A stretch of 30,526 nt of DNA from JBGPHT01 sp041484525 (GCA_041484525.1 JBGPHT010000091.1:1-30526), one strand, 5' to 3'. Numbered from the stretch's first letter, positions 8,104 through 17,916 are shown. The notes: a model not told the origin generated them from the sequence alone. Made by a program: numbers and translations.

Positions 8104-9300
8104 ATGCCACAGCTTAGGATTCTGTATCCTTTCGAATTCGGCACTCTCATGGGCGGCGGCCAGCATTCGCTGCTGGATCTGATCGCCGATCTCGACCCAG
8201 GCCGGTTTCAAGCCGTGGTCGTTTGTCCACCAGTCGGGGACTTGATGGCCTCCGCCTCCGCGCGGGGAGCGGTAACCGTGCCGGCGGGAGCGGGCGCCGT
8301 CTGGGTCTTCAGTCCCCGGCGCATTTTCAGGACCTGTCTGGACGCTGTGGCGGCGATCTTCAGGATTGTGCGTACCCTCCGCCTCCATCGGATCCGCCTG
8401 GTCCACGCGAATAATATACCGGCCTTCCTGTACTCGGTGGCGGCTAGGGCGCTGACCGGGTCCACGCTGCCGGTGATCTGGCACGACAGAGGATTTGGGC
8501 AGTATCCCAATCCGCTCTGGAAACTGGCCCGTTGGGTATTGAATCAACGGCCGAACTATCACTTGGTATGTACGACGTCCGGCTGCGCAGACGTCTGGGT
8601 CCAGCGGGGCGTCAACCCGTCCAGAATGTCCGTGATCTATAACGGTATATCCACGGAGCGATTCTCGCCGGCATCGGTGCTGGACGCTAAGGCGGCGCTG
8701 GGGTTGGACGGGCGAAGTGTCATCGGAATGGCGGCCCGTTCCAGCCGGAACAAGGGTCACTCCGTGCTGCTACGCGCCTTGGCCCGGGTCAGGGACTCGC
8801 ATCCGGATGCAGTGGCTCTGTTCATCGGAGGCGTAGGCACGTCTCCGGACGATGCGGTGTACCAGAAGGAACTGAGCGAACTGGCGGAGGAACTGCACGT
8901 CAGTGGGCAGGTGATCTGGGCCGGCCCTGTTTCCAACGATCGCTTGCCTGGATTCCTCGCGGCTTGCGACATCGTAGTGAACCCGTCATTTCACGAAGCG
9001 TTTGGGCGGGTCATCGCGGAAGCCATGCTGATGGCCAAGCCAGTGATCGCCACCCGTGCCGGCGGCGCTCCGGAGCTGATCGAAGAAGGGCTCTCGGGGT
9101 ACCTGATCGATCCCGGGGACGACCACGCGCTGGCCGGCCGGATTACCGCCCTGCTCAACCACCCCGAGCACGGAATCGCGATCGGAGCGGCGGCAGCCAG
9201 ACGGGCGCGCGCTCTCTTCGATGTAACTGACACGACCCACCGGATCGAGCAGTTGTATTCCCAGCTCCTGACATCTTCAGCGAGGCAACATGTGGACTAG
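8104..9300 (+). CDS. Glycosyltransferase family 4
   Basis: 398 residues and a typical GT4 retaining glycosyltransferase. N-terminal FEFGTLMGGGQHSLLDL carries the glycine-rich acceptor loop. The linker VIYNGIS is followed by the donor-binding domain with GMAARSSRNKGHSVLLRAL (GxxxxxKG) and PSFHEAFGRVIAEAMLMAKP. The E-x7-E pair is Glu298 and Glu306, and it is followed by VIATRAGGAPELIEEG. It acts in the cytoplasm on the undecaprenyl-linked glycan. The start follows the deacetylase stop by 7 bases; the end overlaps the next gene by 11 bases. Confidence 0.9.
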   Translation: MPQLRILYPFEFGTLMGGGQHSLLDLIADLDPGRFQAVVVCPPVGDLMASASARGAVTVPAGAGAVWVFSPRRIFRTCLDAVAAIFRIVRTLRLHRIRLVHANNIPAFLYSVAARALTGSTLPVIWHDRGFGQYPNPLWKLARWVLNQRPNYHLVCTTSGCADVWVQRGVNPSRMSVIYNGISTERFSPASVLDAKAALGLDGRSVIGMAARSSRNKGHSVLLRALARVRDSHPDAVALFIGGVGTSPDDAVYQKELSELAEELHVSGQVIWAGPVSNDRLPGFLAACDIVVNPSFHEAFGRVIAEAMLMAKPVIATRAGGAPELIEEGLSGYLIDPGDDHALAGRITALLNHPEHGIAIGAAAARRARALFDVTDTTHRIEQLYSQLLTSSARQHVD

Positions 9301-10456
9301 ACCGGCTCCCGGCGTTCTGCCGATAACCCTGTGGATGAACATGCCGTCGCATCACCAGGACGATCTGATCCGATGCGTTGCCGCGACCCCCGGAGTGGAT
9401 CTCCAGGTGATCTATGATACGGACCTTGCGGCATCCCGTCAGGAGATCGGCTGGGAGGCCGGCTCCCGCCCGTACCAGCACCGCTTCCTTTCCGGTCTGA
9501 AGCCCGCCGATGCCATCAGGCAAATGAGCGCCTCCCGGAATCGGGTGCACATCGTGAATGGGATTTGGGCGGTGCCGAGCTTTACCGTTGCGTTGCTTTA
9601 CCACCTGGCGCGCTCCGGGAATCCAGTCTTCATCTACTCCGAGGGATCGAAGGCCGATCGCTCGCGGTCGTGGGCGCGCTGTGCGGCGCGCACTCAGCTC
9701 GGCCGCTGGGTCGCGCGCAATCCACGGTGTAAGGTTCTGGCGGTATCGAAACTGGCAGCGGAATTCTATAGCTCTTTTGGGTTCCCGGAGGATCGAATCT
9801 ACCCGTTCGGGTATTTTCGCGATTCGGACCCGCAGTCCAGAACGGCTCGTGCGGGCACCCTCCGAGTCGCATATATCGGACGACTCTGTTCTCAAAAGGG
9901 CCTCGATGTTCTGCTTCGAGCGCTCGAGCCACTGTGGGACGGCCGGCCGGAGCTCGCGCTGGATGTGATTGGCGGCGGTCCCGATCTGCCCGCGATTCGC
10001 GAATACATGGCCGCGCACCCGTCGGCGCGCATCCGGCTGCGCGGGGTGCTGCCCAGCAGCTCCATTCCTCGCGAGATCTCTGAATATGACCTCGTGGTGC
10101 TGCCTTCCCGTTTCGACGGTTGGGGGGTCGTGGTCAACGAGGCCCTCGCCGCGGCGGTTCCCGCGATCGTCTCGGACACCTGCGGCGCGGCCGACCTGAT
10201 ACGCCACGGCGTCAACGGGTTTGTGTTTCCGAGCGGCAATCCGGACGCCCTCAGAGAGTGCATCCTCGAGTTTGCACAAAAGCCGGCTGGCGAACGTCGG
10301 GAGATGTCGTCCGCCGCGGCCGCTACCGGTGAGAGTATCCACCCGCGCGCCGCCGCCAGCTACCTGATTGAGTGCGTGCGCCACGCCCTGGCCGGAGCCG
10401 GCGAGAAACCAGTGCCCCCATGGATGATGAACAATGAACATCTGCTTTATAGCTGA
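9290..10456 (+). CDS. Glycosyltransferase family 4 (D-x7-E subtype)
   Basis: 388 residues, GT-B fold. The donor half is clear: VAYIGRLCSQKGLDVLLRAL with the GR and KG motif, DVIGGGPDLPAIREY, and SRFDGWGVVVNEALAAAVP. In the last motif the first acidic residue of the E-x7-E pair is Asp (FDGWG), a subtype seen in many exopolysaccharide clusters, followed by GAADLIRHGVNGFVFPSG. The N-terminal half is less conserved, as expected for the acceptor side. The ATG at 9290 has GAGG 5 bases upstream and overlaps the preceding gene by 11 bases; the 3' end overlaps the next gene by 23 bases. Confidence 0.88.
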   Translation: MWTRPAPGVLPITLWMNMPSHHQDDLIRCVAATPGVDLQVIYDTDLAASRQEIGWEAGSRPYQHRFLSGLKPADAIRQMSASRNRVHIVNGIWAVPSFTVALLYHLARSGNPVFIYSEGSKADRSRSWARCAARTQLGRWVARNPRCKVLAVSKLAAEFYSSFGFPEDRIYPFGYFRDSDPQSRTARAGTLRVAYIGRLCSQKGLDVLLRALEPLWDGRPELALDVIGGGPDLPAIREYMAAHPSARIRLRGVLPSSSIPREISEYDLVVLPSRFDGWGVVVNEALAAAVPAIVSDTCGAADLIRHGVNGFVFPSGNPDALRECILEFAQKPAGERREMSSAAAATGESIHPRAAASYLIECVRHALAGAGEKPVPPWMMNNEHLLYS

Positions 10457-11654
10457 CCTTCGCAGTCCCATCGCTGCTAACTGGATCTCGCACTTCGTGG
10501 GGGGCGGGCACGAGGTTCACCTTATCTCGACGCATCGCTGCGAGGCGTTCCCGGGTGCGGCGTCCACTTGGGCTCTGGCCGGCATTCCCTGGAAGGTGCG
10601 GCGACTGCGATCGCGGGAACCCCAGGACGGCATTCCGCAGCGCGAGGTCAGCCGGTTGCGCGGCGGCCCGCTTTGGAATTGGGCTGTCCACCTTCGCCAG
10701 CTTGTTCGCCCGGCGAAGGTGCTGTCGCATGCGGCCGGTGTCCGCAGGATTCTGGCGGCGATCCGGCCGGACCTGGTCCACGCGATGCGGATCCCATATG
10801 AAGGCATCCTCGCCGGGGCCGCCGTCCGCGATTGCCCGCTGATCGTCTCGGTCTGGGGCAACGATTTCACACTCCACGCGTCCGGTCACGCCGCCACCGG
10901 AGCGTTGACCAGAAAGGCTCTGAACCGGTGCTCGGCCCTGCATAGCGATTGCGCGCGCGATCTCAGCCTCAGCCGCGAATGGGGCTTCGACCCGAGTAAA
11001 CCGACGTTTCTGGCCCCTGGAAACGGCGGCATCCGCACCGATATTTTCACTCCTGTGGGGGAACGCTCCGCCTTCGCGCCTTCCGATCCGGACGTCCCTG
11101 TGGCGATCAATCCGCGAGGATTTCGGTCATATATCCGGAATGACTGTTTCTTTCAGGCGATTCCGCTCATACTGAAGGAGGCGCCCCGGACCGTGTTTCT
11201 CTGTCCCGCGATGAAGGGCAGCTCGGCCGCGCAACATTGGGTGGATCGACTGGGCATCGGCCATTCGGTCCGCTTGTTGCCTTCGGTAGCGCCGGACGCC
11301 ATGGCGTCTCTTTTTCGGGCGGCGCAGGTCAGTGTGTCGCCATCGATTCATGACGGCACACCCAACTCGCTGCTCGAGGCCATGGCCTGCGGGTGTCTAC
11401 CCGTGGCCGGCGCCATCGAGTCCATGCGGGAATGGATCGACGAGGGTGTCAACGGGATTCTTTGCGACGCCAACGATCCCGTCTCGATCGCCCAGGCCGT
11501 CATCCGAGGTCTCTCGGACGGAGCGCTGCGGGAACGCGCCCGATTGCATAATTCGCTACTCATCGGTGAGCGCGCGGAGTATCTCAGCACCATGAACAGG
11601 GTCGAAGAATTCTATTCCAGCGTACTGCGGCGCAGCGCTGCCGGGAGCGTGTAA
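10434..11654 (+). CDS. Glycosyltransferase family 4 (D-x7-E subtype)
   Basis: 406 residues. N-terminal MNICFIADLRSPIAANWISHF is the first strand and loop of a GT-B acceptor domain. SVWGNDFTLHA at about residue 139 is the W-G-[SN]-D loop also seen in the glycosyltransferase at 4782. The donor half has AINPRGFRSYIRNDCF and the catalytic pair in SPSIHDGTPNSLLEAMACG (D-x7-E), then EWIDEGVNGILCD. Together with the two preceding genes it makes three GT4 genes in a row, all overlapping, so the repeat unit probably has several sugars. It is followed 3 bases later by the dehydrogenase. Confidence 0.88.
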   Translation: MNICFIADLRSPIAANWISHFVGGGHEVHLISTHRCEAFPGAASTWALAGIPWKVRRLRSREPQDGIPQREVSRLRGGPLWNWAVHLRQLVRPAKVLSHAAGVRRILAAIRPDLVHAMRIPYEGILAGAAVRDCPLIVSVWGNDFTLHASGHAATGALTRKALNRCSALHSDCARDLSLSREWGFDPSKPTFLAPGNGGIRTDIFTPVGERSAFAPSDPDVPVAINPRGFRSYIRNDCFFQAIPLILKEAPRTVFLCPAMKGSSAAQHWVDRLGIGHSVRLLPSVAPDAMASLFRAAQVSVSPSIHDGTPNSLLEAMACGCLPVAGAIESMREWIDEGVNGILCDANDPVSIAQAVIRGLSDGALRERARLHNSLLIGERAEYLSTMNRVEEFYSSVLRRSAAGSV

Positions 11655-11657
11655 GGC

Positions 11658-13799
11658 ATGCAACAGGTCATCCAGAACGTGCGGACCGGACGAACCCTGG
11701 TTCGCGAGATCCCTGCGCCGGCTTGCCGGGCGGGTCACCTGGTGATCGCCGAGGCGGCGTCGCTCATTTCGGTCGGCACCGAGAGGTACGTGGTCGAGCT
11801 CGCCCGCAAGAACCTTATCGGCAAGATGCTGGACCGTCCCGATCAAGTCAAACGCCTGCTGCAGAAAGTGCGCCAGGAAGGCTTTCGGAGCACGCTAAGT
11901 CAAGCTCAAGCCAAGTTGGATGAACCGATGACCCTGGGCTATTCGGCTGCCGGCGTGGTCATCGAGTGCGGCGCGGGCGTGTCGCGCTTCAAGACCGGCG
12001 ACCGCGTGGCGGCTGCCGGTTGCCACGCCGGGGTCATCTGCATCGGCGAGAACCTCTGCGCCCACATTCCCGGCCAAGTTACGTTCGCCGAGGCGGCCTA
12101 CGCTGGAGTGGCTTCGATCGGTCTCGAAGGCGTGCGGCTGGCGTATCCGGCGCTTGGCCACCGGGTGCTCGTCATCGGCCTCGGCCTGGTCGGGCAAATC
12201 TGCGTAGCGATCTTGAAAGCGCACGGTTGCTCCGTGTTCGCGACGGATATCGATCTCAGCCGGTTGGAACTGGCTCGCCGTTTGGGAGCCGACCACGTCG
12301 GCCTTGGTTCGCCCATCGAAGCGGTAAAGGCATTCGGAGATTCCCACGGAGTGGATTCGGCGATCATCACCGCCGCCACCGAGAGTAACGGACCGATCGA
12401 GTTCGCCGCCGAGGTGTGCCGCCCGAAAGGACGAATCGTCCTGGTTGGAGTAGCCGGGTTGGATATCCCGCGAGCGCCGTTCTTCAAGAAGGAGCTCGAG
12501 TTTACGGTGTCTTCGTCGCTGGGCGCCGGCCGCGGCGATCCACTGTACGAAGAGAAGGGGATCGACTACCCGATCGGGTACGCCAGATGGACCGCGCAGA
12601 GGAACATGCAGGCCGTGCTGGAATTGATGGCCGCCGGCAAGCTGCCAGTCGAAGAGTTGACCACCCACCGCTTCCCGGTCGACCGCGCATCGGAAGCGTA
12701 CGACCTGATCGTCTCGCGGAAGGAGCCGCACCTCGGGATCGTGATCGAGTATCCGCGCGATCCGGAGCCCCTGGTGCGCCGTGTCGATCTAGCCCCCAGC
12801 CGAACGGTCAAGTCCGGTCTCGGTGTGAGCTTGATCGGGGCAGGGAATTTCGCGCGGCTCGTCATGATGCCGGCTCTCACCAGGATGAAGGGGATTTCGT
12901 GGCGAGGTCTCTGCAGCGCCAAAGGCGTCACCGCGGAGCACAGCGGCCGCAACCTGGGTTTCCAGTTTGCGGCCACCGACGCCCGCGAGATCTGGGACGA
13001 TCCGGCAACTGACGCGGTCTTCATTACCACCCGGCACGACCTGCATGCGGAGTTGGTGATAGCCGGACTGCGCGCCGGGAAACACGTGTTCGTCGAGAAG
13101 CCGCTCTGCATTACCGCGGTAGAGCTGCAATCCATCGCCGACTGCGTGGAAGAGTTGGGTGACCGCTGCCCGCTGCTGATGGTCGGCTTCAATCGCCGGT
13201 TCGCCGCCGCCACGACGGCGATGCGCGCCTTCTTCGATGGCATCCAACCAACAACCGTTGCGTACCGCTTCGCGCCCGGCCACATTCCAGTCGACCACTG
13301 GACGCAGGACGAGGAAATCGGCGGCGGCCGTATCGTGGGCGAAGCCTGTCATGCCATCGATACCTGTGTGGCCCTGACAGGCAGTCTTCCCGTCAAGGTG
13401 TACGCGGAGTCGGTCGGCAGTTCCGGCGGTGTAGAGACCACAGACGACAAGGTCTTCATTGTGGTTCGCCACGCCAACGGTAGCGTATCCAACATCTCCT
13501 ATCAGTCAGGTGGCGACCGCGCCTTCGCCCCGGAGCGCATCGAAATGTTCGGCGGAGGGCGAACCGCCGTGAACAACTCCTGGGAAGTCGTCGAACTTTG
13601 GCGCGACAACCGATGCCAGCGAATTCGCGCCGGCAAAGACAAGGGGCATGACGCCGAATTCACCGCCTTTCTTCGCGCCTGCCGCGAAGGGGGTCCATGG
13701 CCGATCCCATGGAAGCAGTTGTACGGCGTCACCTGGGCATCGTTGATGGCTGTCCGCTCGCTTCGCGTAGGACTGCCCGAAATCCTCGAGGAGTTATAG
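11658..13799 (+). CDS. Bi-domain oxidoreductase: MDR (alcohol dehydrogenase-like) fused to Gfo/Idh/MocA
   Basis: 713 residues. Residues 1-360 form a medium-chain dehydrogenase, with TLGYSAAGVVIECG and the Rossmann loop VLVIGLGLVGQICV. Residues 388-713 form a Gfo/Idh/MocA oxidoreductase: GVSLIGAGNFARLVM for NAD(P) binding, and HVFVEKPLCIT with the catalytic EKP at 480-482. The usual Cys ligand of catalytic zinc in MDR enzymes is replaced (SLISVGTER), so the first domain is probably zinc-free. This fused architecture recurs in exopolysaccharide and lipopolysaccharide clusters (family knowledge), where it probably oxidises, reduces or epimerises a nucleotide sugar. It sits between the third GT4 and the amidotransferase fusion, which suggests the two modify the same sugar. 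The exact reaction is unknown. Confidence 0.88.
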   Translation: MQQVIQNVRTGRTLVREIPAPACRAGHLVIAEAASLISVGTERYVVELARKNLIGKMLDRPDQVKRLLQKVRQEGFRSTLSQAQAKLDEPMTLGYSAAGVVIECGAGVSRFKTGDRVAAAGCHAGVICIGENLCAHIPGQVTFAEAAYAGVASIGLEGVRLAYPALGHRVLVIGLGLVGQICVAILKAHGCSVFATDIDLSRLELARRLGADHVGLGSPIEAVKAFGDSHGVDSAIITAATESNGPIEFAAEVCRPKGRIVLVGVAGLDIPRAPFFKKELEFTVSSSLGAGRGDPLYEEKGIDYPIGYARWTAQRNMQAVLELMAAGKLPVEELTTHRFPVDRASEAYDLIVSRKEPHLGIVIEYPRDPEPLVRRVDLAPSRTVKSGLGVSLIGAGNFARLVMMPALTRMKGISWRGLCSAKGVTAEHSGRNLGFQFAATDAREIWDDPATDAVFITTRHDLHAELVIAGLRAGKHVFVEKPLCITAVELQSIADCVEELGDRCPLLMVGFNRRFAAATTAMRAFFDGIQPTTVAYRFAPGHIPVDHWTQDEEIGGGRIVGEACHAIDTCVALTGSLPVKVYAESVGSSGGVETTDDKVFIVVRHANGSVSNISYQSGGDRAFAPERIEMFGGGRTAVNNSWEVVELWRDNRCQRIRAGKDKGHDAEFTAFLRACREGGPWPIPWKQLYGVTWASLMAVRSLRVGLPEILEEL

Positions 13800-13803
13800 C
13801 GCG

Positions 13804-16800
13804 ATGTGTGGCGTTGCGGGCATATTCCACTACGCGGACCAGGGACGGGGAGCCGACCGCGACCTGGTGGTCCGGATGACGCGGACGCTGGCGCATCGCG
13901 GTCCGGATGGCGAAGGCATCTACTGTGAAGGTCCGATCGCGCTGGGTCACCGGAGGCTGTCCATTGTGGATTTGTCGCCCGCCGGGGCGCAGCCGATGCC
14001 GAATTCGGACCGGACTTGCTGGCTCTCCTACAACGGCGAGTTCTACAATCACGCCGGGTACAGGCGCCGGCTGGAGAGTAAGGGATACATCTTTCGCGGC
14101 CGCTCGGACACCGAAACGCTCCTGCACCTGATGGAGGAAGAGGGCCCCGCCGCGCTCGAGGGAATCGCCGGAATCTTTGCATTCGCGTATTGGGACGAGC
14201 GCCGCCGCCAGTTGACGTTGGCGCGCGATCCGGTCGGCGTGAAGCAGTTGTACTATCACGATGACGGCCGGCGCATCGTGTTCGCCAGCGAGATCAAAGC
14301 GTTGTTGAAATGCCCGGACGTTCCGCGAGATGTCGATCCCGAGGCCGTCAACCAGTACCTGCATTTCCACACACCCCTCTTTGACCGCACCTTTTTCCGC
14401 GGCATCCGGCAACTGCGCGCGGGAGAGTATTTGCAGGTCACACGATATGGTGCGCACGCCAGGAAGTATTGGGAGGTCACGGAATTCGGCCGTAAGGGTG
14501 TTGACACTCAACGGAGCGTCGAAGAATTGCGCCACTCGCTGACGGAAGTAGTGAATCAGCAGCTCATGTCCGATGTACCGGTTGGGTCGTTCTTCAGCGG
14601 CGGCATCGATTCGAGCGCGATTGCTGCGTATGCGTCCCGCACCGGGAATCGCCCGAATTGTTTCGGCGTTCACTTCACCGGACAGGGGGTGCCGGATGAG
14701 AGACCGTACCAGGAATCGGCGGCGAAGGCTCTGGGCCTGGACCTGGAGCTGATCACGGCGGATGGTTCGACCTTTCCGGAAGACCTGTCCCGTTTGATGT
14801 ACTACCAGGACCAGCCCGTGATCGGATCCGCGATGTTCCCGATGTATTACGTGAGCCGCCTGGCCGCGGGCAAGGTCAAGGTCTGTCTCGGGGGCCAGGG
14901 CGCCGACGAAATCTTCGGCGGATATGCCCGTTACGCTTTGGTGAAACCGACCGATGTCGTGCAGTCGTGGTTCAGGGGCCGTCAGAGAATCCACGCGGAC
15001 CACGGCACGCAATCGAACGCGGTGGGCGGCAATCTCGGCAGGCAACTCATCGACCCCAACAATCTCTACCGCCTGTGGAAGACATTCAATGTTCTGCAGA
15101 ACTGGGAGGACCGGTACTTCAGCAACTTCGCGAAAGTGCCCGCGGCAGTCTGGCTGGATCTGATCGCCGCCCGGGAATTCTTCTGCCGCGAGAACTGCCG
15201 CCAGACTTTTCATGAAACCGTGCAGCGCTCGCCGGCGACGGATCCAGCCGACAAGGTGATGCACTGGGACGTACAAGCCTATCTTACCGGACTCTTTCAA
15301 CAGGACGACCGGATGAGTATGGCGGTGGGGCTCGAGTCCCGGGTGCCGCTGGCAGATCCGCGAATCGTGCGGCTCGGTTTCAGCACCGGCTTCGACCTGA
15401 AATTTCGTGGCGGAGCGACCAAGTGGATCCTCCGCCAAGCCGTTTCCGACGTGCTGCCCAAGATGGTCTTGAACCGGCGGAAGGTCGGGTTCGATACGCC
15501 TGTGGAGCGGTGGGTCCGTACCAGCCACAAGGAGTTTGTCCGCGATGTCCTGCTTTCCAGCAGATCGCGCCAGCGCGGCATTTTCAATCCGGCAGCGATC
15601 GAGACGCTGCTCGGCAGCCCGCGAACTCCATTCTGGATCGACCTGGTCTGGAAGATGCTCTCGATCGAAACCTGGGCGAGCACATTTCTCGATGCGGAGG
15701 ACCCTTCCGCGCCAAGCGCCTCTGAAGCCTGCGCGTATGCATACAGGGCGGCGGGCGATCCGCGGTCGCTGGCCGAAGGTTCGGCGGCGCCGCAGCTTAA
15801 CGTCCAGCACGTGGCGCGCGAAATTCAGGAAATGGGTCCGCGCAAGACGGTTTCCCGTGCGCTTTGGGAGGCGAAAACACGCTCCGGATTCGCGGAGCTG
15901 AGGACAACGCTGCGCTCCGCGCGCCAGCAGGAATCCAGGACTCCGGAGGCGGAGACGGAACTGCGAACGATGCCGCCGTTGTTCGCCGACCCGAATGAAG
16001 TCGCCTCGGCGATCGGCCCGCTGCTTTCACCGGAGGTGCGAAGTTCCCTCCTGAACCTGGCGGCCGGTGCGACCAAGGGTCGAATTCAGTCGTTCGGCCG
16101 AGGGGTAACAGACTACGGGAATCCCATCGACTGGCACCGGAATCCTCACAATGAACAGCGATGGGCGAACGACCGCCATTGGTCCAAATCGCTCAGCGGC
16201 CAGGGGACGGTGGGAGACGTCAAGCTGACATGGGAGGTCGGCCGTTTTCCCCAGGCGTATCAGATGGGCCGGGCCGCCGCCTTTCATCCCGAAGCGGCGG
16301 AGTGGTGGAACCGGGCGCTGACCGGCCAGATCGCCGGCTTCCTGCGCCGCAACCCGTTCCCTTACGGAATTCATTGGAACTCCGGTCAGGAGATTGCTAT
16401 CCGCCTGATGGCCTGGCTGTTCGCGGCGAATACATTTTCCCGTTTGCCGGGTGCGGCGAACGAACTGCGAAGCCTTTTGGACCTTTACCTACCGGACGCT
16501 GCGGAACACATCGCGGCGCACATCGCCTACGCTCGCGAATCCGTCTATAACAATCACCTGATCTCGGAAGCATTGGGGCTCTACATCGCAGGTTCCCTGC
16601 TCGGCGGCGAGGATGCGTCGCACTGGCTTAAGCTAGGGCACCAGATTCTTACCGAAGAGGCTGAGAGCCAGTTCTATTCCGACGGTGCATACATTCAGCA
16701 GTCGCACAACTATCACCGGCTCGCCCTGCAACTGTATCTGGTTGCCGCGGCCGTGGCAAAGATGAACGCGCAGCCGCCGGCTGAAAGCTGGCTTAAGGCA

Positions 16801-17916
16801 ATCGAGCGGTCGCTGGACTTTCTCTACGCCCATCAGAATTCCGATGGCCGCCTGCCCAACTACGGCGCCAATGACGGCGCCATGCCCTGCATCCTGAGCT
16901 CGTGCGACTTTTCGGATTTCCGGCCGGTCTTACAGGCAGCCAGCATCGCGTGCCGCGGCGAACGGTTGTATCCTCCGGGTCCATGGGACGAGGAGGCCGC
17001 CTGGTACTTCGGCGCGGCGGCGCTGAGAGCGCCTTTACGGGTCCGCCCACGCGCATCGGTCGCGTTTCGCCATACCGGTTATCACGTGCTGCGCGGCAGT
17101 GGGGAGGGCACATTCGCCACTTTCCGCTGCGGGACGATTCTTGACCGCTTCTCGCAGATCGACATGCTGCATTGCGATGTCTGGTGGCGGGGACATAACG
17201 TGCTCGCCGACCCGGGCAGCTACTTGTATAACGGACCCGAAGTATGGCACCGGCACTTCAACAGCACCGGATGCCACAACACGATTCAGGTGGATGGCCG
17301 CGATCAGATGCTCCATTTCCGGAAATTCAAGAATCTCTATTGGACCCAGGCGGAGCTGATCCGGTTCGAAGAGAACGACTGCTGGACGCTGGCCCAAGGC
17401 GAGCACTACGGGTTCACACGGCACTCCAAAGGCTGTGTGCATAAGCGGTGTGTAGTTCATGCCAAAAATGCCGATCTATGGATTGTCATGGATAGGATCG
17501 GCGGAACCGGAGATCACGACATCCGCTTGCATTGGCTGGGCGGGGACTTCCCGTACACCTTTGACACAGGGTCGGGCCAACTCACCCTGGATACGCCGGG
17601 AGGACCTTTTTCAGTGACCGTGTTGGATGCCGCCGGGCATCCTCTGGCATGTAGCGCGGTGGCAGGCCAGGAAGCTCCTCCGCGGGGCTGGCTCTCCCGC
17701 TATTACGGCGAAAAGACGCCGGTTCCTTCCCTTGCGGCTGAATTGAAGGCACCGCTTCCATTCACTGCGGTCAGTGTATTGTGCGGGGGCGGAACACCGC
17801 GAATCGACGTGTCCGGCCGCACGTGGCGCATACGGGCGCAGGACCAGGAATTCGTTTTCTCCTTGAACGAAGACTCCCTTCAGCCGGAGATCGCGGCAGT
17901 GCAATGCGAATCCTGA
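13804..17916 (+). CDS. Asparagine synthetase-like amidotransferase fused to heparinase II/III-type lyase
   Basis: 1370 residues in one open frame. Residues 1-630 are a complete class II glutamine-dependent asparagine synthetase-like enzyme: nucleophile Cys2 (MCGVAGIF), YNGEFYN with Asn77-Gly78, GRSDTET with Asp102, and the ATP-pyrophosphatase loop FSGGIDSSA (264-272). A linker of about 35 residues (AEDPSAPSASEACAYAY...) leads at about 665 into a heparinase II/III-type polysaccharide lyase. That part begins LNVQHVAREIQEMGPRKT and has an alpha/alpha toroid with YNNHLISEALGLY (His918) and QQSHNYHRLALQ (Tyr970). Its beta-rich C-terminus carries NSTGCHNTIQVDGRDQM (His1158). All expected catalytic positions appear kept. 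In exosortase/EPS clusters these two activities are normally separate neighbouring genes. The domains should act in different places: amidation in the cytoplasm, lyase usually outside. No signal or membrane segment is visible at the junction. Confidence 0.9.
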   Translation: MCGVAGIFHYADQGRGADRDLVVRMTRTLAHRGPDGEGIYCEGPIALGHRRLSIVDLSPAGAQPMPNSDRTCWLSYNGEFYNHAGYRRRLESKGYIFRGRSDTETLLHLMEEEGPAALEGIAGIFAFAYWDERRRQLTLARDPVGVKQLYYHDDGRRIVFASEIKALLKCPDVPRDVDPEAVNQYLHFHTPLFDRTFFRGIRQLRAGEYLQVTRYGAHARKYWEVTEFGRKGVDTQRSVEELRHSLTEVVNQQLMSDVPVGSFFSGGIDSSAIAAYASRTGNRPNCFGVHFTGQGVPDERPYQESAAKALGLDLELITADGSTFPEDLSRLMYYQDQPVIGSAMFPMYYVSRLAAGKVKVCLGGQGADEIFGGYARYALVKPTDVVQSWFRGRQRIHADHGTQSNAVGGNLGRQLIDPNNLYRLWKTFNVLQNWEDRYFSNFAKVPAAVWLDLIAAREFFCRENCRQTFHETVQRSPATDPADKVMHWDVQAYLTGLFQQDDRMSMAVGLESRVPLADPRIVRLGFSTGFDLKFRGGATKWILRQAVSDVLPKMVLNRRKVGFDTPVERWVRTSHKEFVRDVLLSSRSRQRGIFNPAAIETLLGSPRTPFWIDLVWKMLSIETWASTFLDAEDPSAPSASEACAYAYRAAGDPRSLAEGSAAPQLNVQHVAREIQEMGPRKTVSRALWEAKTRSGFAELRTTLRSARQQESRTPEAETELRTMPPLFADPNEVASAIGPLLSPEVRSSLLNLAAGATKGRIQSFGRGVTDYGNPIDWHRNPHNEQRWANDRHWSKSLSGQGTVGDVKLTWEVGRFPQAYQMGRAAAFHPEAAEWWNRALTGQIAGFLRRNPFPYGIHWNSGQEIAIRLMAWLFAANTFSRLPGAANELRSLLDLYLPDAAEHIAAHIAYARESVYNNHLISEALGLYIAGSLLGGEDASHWLKLGHQILTEEAESQFYSDGAYIQQSHNYHRLALQLYLVAAAVAKMNAQPPAESWLKAIERSLDFLYAHQNSDGRLPNYGANDGAMPCILSSCDFSDFRPVLQAASIACRGERLYPPGPWDEEAAWYFGAAALRAPLRVRPRASVAFRHTGYHVLRGSGEGTFATFRCGTILDRFSQIDMLHCDVWWRGHNVLADPGSYLYNGPEVWHRHFNSTGCHNTIQVDGRDQMLHFRKFKNLYWTQAELIRFEENDCWTLAQGEHYGFTRHSKGCVHKRCVVHAKNADLWIVMDRIGGTGDHDIRLHWLGGDFPYTFDTGSGQLTLDTPGGPFSVTVLDAAGHPLACSAVAGQEAPPRGWLSRYYGEKTPVPSLAAELKAPLPFTAVSVLCGGGTPRIDVSGRTWRIRAQDQEFVFSLNEDSLQPEIAAVQCES

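Noticed and set aside
13729..15810. Minus-strand frame of 693 codons opposite the amidotransferase domain.
   Set aside because: Shadow of a strongly conserved plus-strand gene; very Arg-rich, with no recognisable domain.
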